This document shows, piece by piece, positions 6,174-12,870 of a stretch of DNA of 13,565 nt. Source of the DNA: Phycisphaerae bacterium (GTDB lineage: Bacteria > Planctomycetota > Phycisphaerae > UBA1845); NCBI GenBank assembly GCA_021604825.1, contig BQJS01000134.1, positions 1 through 13,565 of the forward strand, read 5' to 3'. The translations under genes were made by a program, and so were the position numbers. A model generated the notes under the pieces. That model had not been told where the DNA came from and searched no databases. It saw nothing but the letters and a program-made list of their open reading frames with translations. Position 1 is the stretch's first letter, and the number at the start of each line of letters is the position of its first letter.

Positions 6174-7661
6174 ATGTCCGTTTCCAAACTGACCGCCGGG
6201 TTGATCATGGCGCTTGTTCTGTTGATCTCCGCCGACCTGCGTGGCGACGACGCCGAAATCGCACGCTTTGAAAAGCGGCTGAAACTCTCAAAGCTTTCGG
6301 ATCGGATGATCTGCGGGGGGGCTCCGACCCGGTCGGATCTTGCATTTCTAGCCCGGACGCGCGGCGTCACCCGGGTGATATGTCTGCGTGAATCGTCGGC
6401 TGAAGTTGACCAGGAATCCGCCGACGCGAAGGACCTGGGTGTTGCGTTTGACCATAAGCCGCTGGCCATCGGACTCGACGGTCCGCTTGAAAGTGCCCGC
6501 ATCGATCGAGGTGTGGCGCGGAGCATCATCGAAGAGATTCGAGCCACCACGGATGGCACGGTGTATGTCCATTGTCAGTCGGGGCGCGACCGCGCCGGCT
6601 TCATGCGATTTTCCCATCGGGTGATGATTGACGGGTGGAGTTTTGCCGATGCCCTCAAAGAAGCGGTGGAGGGTGGTTTTTCTCCGTCGAAATTGCCGGG
6701 GTTCTATAAAGACATGAAGCTGTTGATGTCGGAGTTGGACGAGCTACCAAAAGTTGTGTCGATGCCCATCACCGATAAGGACTTGAACGCAAACGAGATG
6801 ACGGCTTCGATTGGGGCGCAGACGTTGAACGTCAAGATCAAGGGGGAAGGGCCACCGCTCTATGCTTTGCATGGAGGACCTGGTGAGTCGCACAAGCTCT
6901 TTCGCCCGTACCTCGACGAGTTTTCAAAGACGCACAAGCTGGTTTACTACGATCATGTTGGTTGTGGCGGATCAAGCAAACCGCAATTTCCCGAAGCCTA
7001 CACGTTGGAGAGGCAAGTCGACGAACTGGAAGCCCTGCGAAAGGTGGCTGAGCATGAGAAGATTTCGCTCATCGCCCAATCGAGCGGTTGCTTGCTCGCC
7101 ATCAAGTATGCCCTCGCGTTTCCTGATCGCGTTGACAAAATGGTCTTGGTATCGGGTTGGGCGAGCGGTGAGGAGTTTCGGGAATACATTCCTCTATTGA
7201 CTGCGGTCATGGCAGAAGCCGACCGCGAGAAATTCGACTGGCTGATCGGCGAATTGCAAAAAGCAATGCGCCGCCCCAACGATAAGGAGTTGGTTGCCCT
7301 CGTTGTGCTTCAGTTGCCGAGCATTTTCTTTGGCGAAGTGGACAACGCCTTTCGCAAAGACTGGGTTCGCCACCTTGAAATCAGTGCGTACGTCAACGCG
7401 GTGATGGAAAAAGAGGTTTTCCGCGACGTGGACGTAAGGCCCGATCTTGGAAAGATCGCCAACGTGCCGACGTTGGTGATCGCGGGCCAATTCGACTTGG
7501 TGACACCGCCCGGCGTCGTCGAGACCATCGCCAAGGGAATCCCCGGTGCGAAATTCGAAGTCTTCAAGAAGAGCGGGCACTTCCCATACGTCGAAGAAAA
7601 TCGCAAGTTCATCGAAACGGTCATGCGTTTCTTATCCGGGACAAACGCACCGTCAAAGTGA
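6174..7661 (+). CDS. Exported fusion: dual-specificity-type phosphatase plus alpha/beta hydrolase
   Basis: One 495-residue chain joins two enzymes. Residues 1-20 form a hydrophobic signal peptide or anchor. At about 36-188 lies a cysteine phosphatase of the DSP/PTP type with the P-loop HCQSGRDRAG at 133-142 (HC-x5-R: Cys134, Arg140); Asp102, about 30 residues before the Cys, could be the general acid. At about 207-490 lies an alpha/beta hydrolase most like proline iminopeptidases: HGGPG oxyanion motif at 233-237, YDHVGCGGS at 259-267, nucleophile Ser303 in AQSSG (first Gly of G-x-S-x-G is Ala), Asp441 in GQFD and His469 in SGHFPYVEE. Both active sites look complete. Substrates are unknown; export suggests periplasmic phospho- or peptide/ester substrates. 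The gene converges on its downstream neighbour with 18 bp between them. Confidence 0.9.
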   Translation: MSVSKLTAGLIMALVLLISADLRGDDAEIARFEKRLKLSKLSDRMICGGAPTRSDLAFLARTRGVTRVICLRESSAEVDQESADAKDLGVAFDHKPLAIGLDGPLESARIDRGVARSIIEEIRATTDGTVYVHCQSGRDRAGFMRFSHRVMIDGWSFADALKEAVEGGFSPSKLPGFYKDMKLLMSELDELPKVVSMPITDKDLNANEMTASIGAQTLNVKIKGEGPPLYALHGGPGESHKLFRPYLDEFSKTHKLVYYDHVGCGGSSKPQFPEAYTLERQVDELEALRKVAEHEKISLIAQSSGCLLAIKYALAFPDRVDKMVLVSGWASGEEFREYIPLLTAVMAEADREKFDWLIGELQKAMRRPNDKELVALVVLQLPSIFFGEVDNAFRKDWVRHLEISAYVNAVMEKEVFRDVDVRPDLGKIANVPTLVIAGQFDLVTPPGVVETIAKGIPGAKFEVFKKSGHFPYVEENRKFIETVMRFLSGTNAPSK

Positions 7662-7679
7662 TTTTAGAGCTGGCGTGAT

Positions 7680-8474
7680 TTAGGAGTTGGCGTGTTCGGT
7701 GGTGTCGTCTCGGGCGGCTTGTTGGGCCGAATCAGCGTGGCCCGAACGGTTGTCTTCATTCCTGCTGCTTTGTGCCAACGTCTCGACGCGCTTGCGAATC
7801 GATTGAAAGTCCGACGCCATCCGACTCTGCGGAAAAAGTTCTGCGATGCGTTGGCCGGTTTGCAATGCCGTCGCGTACTCGTGCTCCTTCAACTGCGCGG
7901 CGAATTCGATTCGCAACGTCTCGGCCGTCTGATGTTCAACGTCGCCCAGTGCTTGCTCGAATTGCGAAGCACGACCGGTGTCAACCGATTCCTTAACGAC
8001 GGGCCAGAGTTGGCGACAGGTTTCCAGATCGCGAAACGATAAGGCGTGTTGGAATTGGAAGAGTTCATTTTCGTGTTGTGACTCGACCAAATCGTCAACC
8101 GGTAGTGGCTGCGATTGGACCGGGGCGATTCCCGAAGCGCCGGCATCGAATTCCAATTCCAATTCATCGATGCGCTGCTTTAAGCGCTCCAGTCGAAACG
8201 CGTTCGACGCCACCTTGCGGATCATGCGAAACAGCAACCAGCACAGGGCGATCAATCCGGCTCCGGAGATCGTCGCCACGAAACCAACGAACGCGGTGCC
8301 GAAGTCGGCGACGAGACACTTCGCAATCACGAAACCACCCCCGGCCAATATCAGAAGGCAGCCATAGATCCAGAGGATCGTTTCGCCGATGCGCAGCTTG
8401 TCCTCCAACGCATCGTCTACAAAGTCGTACCGCTTGCTCATTGCGCTGCCTTGGGTGGTCGCGGGTGGCGGCAT
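7680..8474 (-). CDS. Two-TM membrane protein with coiled coil and helical-repeat C-terminus
   Basis: Function not recognised. The 264 residues include two hydrophobic segments at about 31-52 and 59-83, a charged amphipathic helix likely to form a coiled coil at about 88-110, a Pro-rich linker at about 112-128, and an all-helical region at about 135-235 that looks like two or three TPR-like repeats (for example YATALQTGQRIAELFPQSR at 200-218). The last 30 residues are polar and disordered. The ATG at 8474 was chosen because GGAGAG lies just upstream; the ATG at 8441 (MSKRYD) is a reasonable alternative with a weaker AAGG. The frame is open to 8996, but that part runs antisense-in-frame through manA codons and is not credible. 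The gene follows manA on the same strand after 116 bp. Confidence 0.8.
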   Translation of the reverse strand: MPPPATTQGSAMSKRYDFVDDALEDKLRIGETILWIYGCLLILAGGGFVIAKCLVADFGTAFVGFVATISGAGLIALCWLLFRMIRKVASNAFRLERLKQRIDELELEFDAGASGIAPVQSQPLPVDDLVESQHENELFQFQHALSFRDLETCRQLWPVVKESVDTGRASQFEQALGDVEHQTAETLRIEFAAQLKEHEYATALQTGQRIAELFPQSRMASDFQSIRKRVETLAQSSRNEDNRSGHADSAQQAARDDTTEHANS

Positions 8475-8478
8475 GAAA

Positions 8479-8484
8479 CTCTCC
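8479..8484 (-). promoter_or_regulatory. Ribosome binding site of the two-TM protein gene
   Basis: GGAGAG on the minus strand, four nt before the ATG at 8474 (six nt counted from GGAG). It favours this start over 8441 or 8504. Confidence 0.5.
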
Positions 8485-8518
8485 ATGCCAGCCAATTGCC
8501 CCATACTAACGATTCGCC

Positions 8519-8548
8519 ATCCTAAAGCTTTTTGGGGTGTTGGCTCAA
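8519..8548 (-). promoter_or_regulatory. Weak candidate promoter upstream of the two-TM protein gene
   Basis: On the minus strand, TTGAGC (plus 8543-8548) and TAGGAT (plus 8519-8524) are 18 bp apart, each matching four of six consensus positions. It would start transcription near 8512. The gene could equally be read through from manA. Confidence 0.2.
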
Positions 8549-8555
8549 TGGGGGC

Positions 8556-8588
8556 GGCGATTTTCGTGCAGAATATCAGGCGATTTTC
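8556..8588. repeat. 10-bp direct repeat between manA and the two-TM protein gene
   Basis: GGCGATTTTC occurs at 8556-8565 and 8579-8588, spaced 23 bp (about two helical turns), just after the manA stop and upstream of the weak promoter. It may be an operator or a chance pair. Confidence 0.45.
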
Positions 8589-8590
8589 AG

Positions 8591-9610
8591 TCAAATGGAC
8601 TGATCGGATGGCGGAATGGTGACTTCGATCCAGACGCAGTCGGTTTTGGTTTGCAGCCGACATTGATTCGCGCCGGCAGGGATGAGCACGGTGTCGCCCT
8701 TGCCAACGTCCAGTCGCGATTGGTCGTTGTCCCATGTCACGATCGCCCGACCTTCCAGCACCATCCACACCACCAGTTGCTCGTACGGAATGTCTTGATC
8801 GAGTCCTTCGACCATGCGGACGCGCTCGATCATGAACGACTCGCAGTTCACCAACCGCGTGATCGTCGTCCACACGCTGGCGACGTGGGAGCGGTCTTCG
8901 CCATGGATGGTTTGATCGCCGAAGTTGATGCACTGCATCGCACGGTCGATGTGCAGCTCGCGCGGTTGGCCGGTGGCTGCATCGACGCGGTCCCAATCGT
9001 ACACGCGATAGGTGGTGTCCGATGGCGTTTGCACTTCAGCCACTAACACACCGCCGCCCAGCGCATGAACCGTTCCGCTCGGCAGGTAGTAGGCATCGCC
9101 GGCTCGGACCGGTATTCGTTGCATCAGTTTCTCGACACCGCCGTCCGATAACGCGGCTGCGAACTGTTCGGGCGTGACGCCTTCGACCAATCCGCGATAG
9201 ATGCACCCGTCCGGTTCGGCTTCGATGACAACCCACGCTTCATTCTTGATGCGCACCGTGCCGCCAAGTTCGGCTGCGAGCTTGGCATTCGGATGAACCT
9301 GCACGCTGAGATGTTCGCGGGCATCGAGGTATTTGATCAAGAGTGGGAAGCGCCCTTCAAACAGCGAGATGCCGCCGAGCAGGTCGTTGCCCCATTCGGT
9401 AACCAATTCGCTGAGGGTGCGACCTTGCATAGATCCCGACGCCACCACGGATTGATCGTTTTCGAGGTCGGCCAATTCCCACGACTCGCCGATGTTCACG
9501 CCTGCGGGAAGCGTCTTGTCGAATCGCGTCTGGATTTTGCGCCCACCCCAGATTCTGGGTTTGAAGATCGGTTTGAATATCAAAGGATGCGGCTTCATGG
9601 TGTTGGGCAT
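8591..9610 (-). CDS. manA: Mannose-6-phosphate isomerase, zinc-dependent (type I)
   Basis: A cytosolic zinc enzyme interconverting fructose 6-phosphate and mannose 6-phosphate, feeding GDP-mannose and surface polysaccharide synthesis. The 339 residues fit the short bacterial class. Family motifs: FKPRIWGGRK at 16-25; SVQVHP at 102-107 giving metal ligands Gln104 and His106; KNEAW at 122-126 giving Glu124; PSGTVHAL at 177-184 giving His182; and the substrate-site YRVYDW at 201-206. The C-terminal cupin strands run to the end. The start is uncertain: ATG at 9610 (MPNTMKPH) or ATG at 9598 (MKPH); neither has a clear ribosome binding site, and the frame remains open further upstream, but the homologous part begins here. 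It is divergent from the tRNA-binding protein gene, with 115 bp between. Confidence 0.93.
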   Translation of the reverse strand: MPNTMKPHPLIFKPIFKPRIWGGRKIQTRFDKTLPAGVNIGESWELADLENDQSVVASGSMQGRTLSELVTEWGNDLLGGISLFEGRFPLLIKYLDAREHLSVQVHPNAKLAAELGGTVRIKNEAWVVIEAEPDGCIYRGLVEGVTPEQFAAALSDGGVEKLMQRIPVRAGDAYYLPSGTVHALGGGVLVAEVQTPSDTTYRVYDWDRVDAATGQPRELHIDRAMQCINFGDQTIHGEDRSHVASVWTTITRLVNCESFMIERVRMVEGLDQDIPYEQLVVWMVLEGRAIVTWDNDQSRLDVGKGDTVLIPAGANQCRLQTKTDCVWIEVTIPPSDQSI

Positions 9611-9725
9611 TGTAGCGAGACAATGAATATGGACTACCCGCAAGACTCGGCTGATCTGATCAAGGCGGTGCGATTGTTGGCGTTTTTTTAGTGGTTCGGT
9701 AGACTCTCGCGCCGAGGAGAATTGA

Positions 9726-10136
9726 ATGATGACCGAAAACGAAACGCCAGCCAACGAGTCGGCTTCCAGCAAGCCAGCGGCAAACGAAACGAAGGCCGAT
9801 GAATCCGGGCTGATCAATATCGACGACTTCTTCAAGGTTAGTTTGAAGGTCGCCCATGTGACCGAAGCGTACGATCATCCCAATGCCGACAAGCTGATCG
9901 TGCTCAAGGTTGATCTGGGGACCGAACAGCGCCAAATCTGCGCCGGGTTGCGCGGACACTACGAAGCCGCCACATTGGTTGGCAAGAATGTTGTGGTCGT
10001 CGCCAACCTATCCCCGCGTAAAATGCGCGGTGAGGTCAGCCAGGGCATGTTGTTGGCCGCCTCGTCAGAAGATCGATCCCAGGTGATTCTCGTGACCACC
10101 GATCAAAGCATCGCGCCAGGCAGTTCCGTCGGTTGA
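9726..10136 (+). CDS. Stand-alone tRNA-binding-domain protein (MetRS C-terminal/Trbp111-like)
   Basis: A 136-residue protein with an OB-fold tRNA-binding domain at about 33-136, like the C-terminal dimerisation/tRNA-binding domain of some methionyl-tRNA synthetases and the free proteins Trbp111 and CsaA. Visible family features are HPNADKLIVLKVDLG at 51-65, ICAGLRGHY at 71-79, VGKNVVVVANLSPRKMRG at 85-102 and SQGMLLAA at 105-112. The first 30 residues are polar, Ala/Glu/Ser-rich and probably disordered, which is unusual for the short free forms. GAGGAG at 9714-9719 is six nt before the first of two adjacent ATGs, supporting 9726. It may bind tRNA in trans to MetRS or act as a general structured-RNA binder or chaperone. 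Confidence 0.9.
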   Translation: MMTENETPANESASSKPAANETKADESGLINIDDFFKVSLKVAHVTEAYDHPNADKLIVLKVDLGTEQRQICAGLRGHYEAATLVGKNVVVVANLSPRKMRGEVSQGMLLAASSEDRSQVILVTTDQSIAPGSSVG

Positions 10137-10313
10137 GTTTTTGATCAATCACGATCTGGCACCAATCGCTTGCACAATCTGCGCGCCCGGGAATCTGCCC
10201 CGTTGACCACCATCAAGCCGACCTGTAAGCTGGGCAAGATCGCGAATCTGGGGGCTTGGCCCCGTGGCGGGTCTTCCGTTTGTGCGGGCAGAATGAATTG
10301 GACTGTATCGCTT

Positions 10314-10348
10314 GTCGGTGTTCGAGAGTTGTTCGTCGGTGTTCGAGA
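10314..10348 (+). repeat. 14-bp direct repeat at the start of the pseudo-receiver gene
   Basis: GTCGGTGTTCGAGA occurs at 10314-10327 and again at 10335-10348, a 21-bp period (seven codons). The second copy ends on the first base of the likely ATG. It looks like a small tandem duplication and makes the start harder to judge. Confidence 0.7.
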
Positions 10349-11328
10349 TGAATTTGACTGACGCGAAATCCAAATCCAAAGAAGTCATCCTGTGCGTCGA
10401 CATCGAAGCCGACGAGTTGCCCCCTTCCATTCATACGTTGATGTCCGACCACGCGTTTGAGTTGGTCCATTGCGCGTCGGTTTATGAAGCCCTCGCCCGA
10501 ATCAAGACCGTCAATCCGGTGATTGCGCTGGTTCGGGTGGATTGGCTGACCACGCCGGAATTCGAATTCTTCTCGATTTGCACACGGTCGTACCCCGAGC
10601 TTTGCATTTTTGTGGTGGGTGAAGATCGATCGGCGGCCAAGGTAGACCGGGCGATTCAAGCCGGTGCATCCGCTCAACTTTCGGCTGAAGCGGTCGCGGG
10701 AATGTTGGCCGAGCAGAGCGGCGAATTTTCGCTGGAAGTGTCGGAAGACGCGATGATTGACAAATGGAGCGCCGCATCGACATCGCAATCAGAAGGCGAT
10801 GGGCCGCAGAATAATTCGGACACATTTGCCTCTCCCGATAATGAATTCGATGCTGTATCGGAGGCACCCGTTTCAGGGTTGTCGGCGGAAGCTGATCGGG
10901 AATCGGACGTTACGGATGCCGCAGAGCCGAAAGTACAATCGGCGATTGACCCCGGCGAATCGGGGGGCATAGAAATAGGTGGGGTAGGGGTACCACCGAC
11001 ATCCATCTCAGGCCATCCGCCAGAGGATTCGACCGCCAATGGTGAAGAACCGTTGGCTGACCGGGACGTAGAAGACGCTTCCGAAGGATTCGAAGAAGCA
11101 CAGGGATCCGACGATGCAAATGACGACGAGTGCCGACCCGTGATTGTGCCTTGGTCGGGTGCGAGTCGCAATGTGAGCCGAGTGCCACCGACGAGATCGA
11201 AGCCGATTCCGGCTGCACCGGTTGAAGAAGCTGAAAGCATCCCAGGTGAGAGTGCGATTGGCGAGAGTGAGATGGACGATCCGCCCCTTCTTTCGCCGGA
11301 AGAGTTGAGTTTGCTGCTCGGCGAATAA
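10348..11328 (+). CDS. Degenerate receiver-domain protein with long acidic tail
   Basis: Probably a signalling or scaffold protein. From the ATG at 10348 it has 326 residues. Residues 11-125 resemble a response-regulator receiver: VILCVD as first strand, LVRVDW at 61-66 where the phospho-Asp strand should be, FVVGE at 88-92 and AIQAGASAQLSAEAV at 102-116. The phosphoacceptor position appears to be Arg63 and the conserved Lys is missing, so phosphorylation is unlikely. Residues about 130-270 are low-complexity and rich in Asp, Glu, Ser and Gly; the C-terminal segment has basic/Pro patches and ends with LLSPEELSLLLGE (314-326). A TTG at 10312 would add 12 residues; neither start has a strong ribosome binding site. 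It lies 59 bp before the diguanylate cyclase gene, suggesting an operon. A possible promoter (TTGACC 10203-10208, TAAGCT 10226-10231) is weak. Confidence 0.75.
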   Translation: MNLTDAKSKSKEVILCVDIEADELPPSIHTLMSDHAFELVHCASVYEALARIKTVNPVIALVRVDWLTTPEFEFFSICTRSYPELCIFVVGEDRSAAKVDRAIQAGASAQLSAEAVAGMLAEQSGEFSLEVSEDAMIDKWSAASTSQSEGDGPQNNSDTFASPDNEFDAVSEAPVSGLSAEADRESDVTDAAEPKVQSAIDPGESGGIEIGGVGVPPTSISGHPPEDSTANGEEPLADRDVEDASEGFEEAQGSDDANDDECRPVIVPWSGASRNVSRVPPTRSKPIPAAPVEEAESIPGESAIGESEMDDPPLLSPEELSLLLGE

Positions 11329-11387
11329 CGAACGTGTTTTGAAACGGTCTGATCCAAGAGATCAGCTAAAACCGAAAGCAGGATTCA

Positions 11388-12698
11388 TTGATTTCATCGA
11401 CGCCCAACATTTTGGAACGCGACCGCTTGCTGCTCATTGAAACAACCGATGAGTTGTCGGGCGTTCTTCAAGAGCGCTACCAGAATTGCACCGTCGTGAA
11501 GACGGCGAGTTTTTTGGAAGGCATCGATGAGCTAGCCCATCAAAGTGTCCGGGCGGTTCTTGTTCATGTGACCGATGACGATCCGCAACTTTTGCCGGCA
11601 CTGCGTGGTTTGCGCGAAGCGGCTGGCGAACATTCCAAGGTGATTTTGTGTTGCGCCGTCGAATTGGAACCGCACGTGAAGTCGGTCGCATCTTCGGGGG
11701 CGGACGATTACCTCTTGCTTCCGATGGATCATGCAGAGTTTGACGCGGCATTGGGTTTTGTGTCGCAGCCGGATCTATCGCGCGAATACGACAAATCGGC
11801 GACGGCATCGATGGATGAACTGGCGGCGCTGAGTGACTTGTTGGCGCAGCTTGGGCGCGACGATTTTTCGACATTGACGCGGTTGGCTGACCTCGTACGT
11901 CTGGCGATGGAGAGTGAATCGGTCACCATCGTGGCTGACGGATCGACGGCATCGAGCGGCGGTACGGTCTCGGAACCGGTCATGGTCGAACGAATCAAAC
12001 GCGGAACCCAGACAATCGGGCAGATCAGCGTGGGGCCACGCTCGTTGCCCTATCGATCGGCTGACATTGATAAACTTGCGCACTACGGTCGTCTCGCTTC
12101 GCACTTGCTGGATGCAGCCGCCAGTCACCGTTCTTGGCGCAAAGAGGCGTTGACCGACGAGTTGAGCGGATTGCACAATCGACGATATGCCATGCGATTG
12201 CTCACCGATCTTCTGACGCGGGCGCGACGCGATCGCTTTCGCGTGACGGTGCTGCTTTTTGATATTGACAATTTCAAAAGTTATAACGACGCATATGGCC
12301 ATGCGGCTGGTGATGAGATCATCCGCTGCATCGGACAGATGTTTCAATCACACTGCCGCGATCACGATATCGTGACGCGATACGGTGGCGACGAATTCTG
12401 CGTAATCTTTTGGGATGCGGATCAGCCGCGTGTGGCTGGCAGTACCCATCCACTCGATGCGCTCAGTGTGTTGGAGCGATTCAAGAAAGACCTTCTCGGT
12501 TGGCAGTGTGAGTCGCTCGTCGATCACGCGCCAGGTTCGATTACGATCAGCGGTGGACTCGCGAGTTTTCCGTGGGATGCGTCGACGGCTGAGGAACTTG
12601 TCGCCCAAGCCGACGAAGCGTTGCTACGTGCCAAGAATGCCGGCAAGAATCGCGTGCTCGTGTTCGGCGAACACACCGACGCACCATCTAACTCCTAA
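11388..12698 (+). CDS. Diguanylate cyclase (GGDEF) with degenerate N-terminal receiver
   Basis: Makes cyclic di-GMP from two GTP. Of 436 residues, about 11-125 form a receiver-like domain lacking the phosphorylation set: the strand AVLVHV (56-61) has His60 where the phospho-Asp should be, and LLLP (109-112) lacks the conserved Lys. Residues about 140-245 form a helical/GAF-like linker. The GGDEF domain spans about 250-430: LTDELSGLHNRRY at 255-267, FDIDNFKSYND at 291-301, YGHAAGD at 303-309, and an intact GGDEF at 333-337. An RxxD inhibitory (I) site is present at 324-327 (RDHD), five residues before GGDEF, so product inhibition is likely. The start is TTG at 11388 with AGGA just upstream; the first Met after it is internal (residue 113). 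Probably cotranscribed with the preceding pseudo-receiver gene. Confidence 0.92.
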   Translation: MISSTPNILERDRLLLIETTDELSGVLQERYQNCTVVKTASFLEGIDELAHQSVRAVLVHVTDDDPQLLPALRGLREAAGEHSKVILCCAVELEPHVKSVASSGADDYLLLPMDHAEFDAALGFVSQPDLSREYDKSATASMDELAALSDLLAQLGRDDFSTLTRLADLVRLAMESESVTIVADGSTASSGGTVSEPVMVERIKRGTQTIGQISVGPRSLPYRSADIDKLAHYGRLASHLLDAAASHRSWRKEALTDELSGLHNRRYAMRLLTDLLTRARRDRFRVTVLLFDIDNFKSYNDAYGHAAGDEIIRCIGQMFQSHCRDHDIVTRYGGDEFCVIFWDADQPRVAGSTHPLDALSVLERFKKDLLGWQCESLVDHAPGSITISGGLASFPWDASTAEELVAQADEALLRAKNAGKNRVLVFGEHTDAPSNS

Positions 12699-12870
12699 AC
12701 TGGCCAATTCGTAGTCTGGCGAACTCCTATTCACGTCTTTCCAAATCTTCCCAGCATCTCAATGAACGCCCAAACCAATCGTGATTGATAACGGTTGTTG
12801 TACCCGATCATGCGAGTCGTACGCTGCGATTTTGGTGATGCCGGCGATCTGTACACGCAGTGCTGAAAGG

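Noticed and set aside
8475..8996. Upstream extension of the two-TM protein frame, adding about 174 residues
   Set aside because: It runs through manA on the same strand in another frame, is rich in Arg/His/Pro with no domain, and a good GGAGAG site precedes the ATG at 8474.
9611..9835. N-terminal extension of ManA
   Set aside because: It overlaps the divergent tRNA-binding gene and its ribosome binding site; the family's N-terminal motif begins only after the ATGs at 9610/9598.
10251..10263. GGGGC-TTG-GCCCC hairpin as terminator of the tRNA-binding gene
   Set aside because: Only five base pairs, no T-run, and more than 100 bp after the stop codon.
10674..11357. A reverse Ser/Pro-rich open frame opposite the acidic tail
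   Set aside because: Low-complexity complement of Asp/Glu/Ser codons; the forward frame has the receiver-like domain and operon context.
11349..11365. CTGATC/GATCAG stem-loop before the cyclase gene as attenuator
   Set aside because: Six base pairs only, no T-run, no competing structure visible.
12699..12870. Searched for a terminator, small RNA or small gene between the convergent cyclase and acyltransferase genes
   Set aside because: Nothing beyond short chance repeats; no GC-rich stem followed by T-run on either strand.
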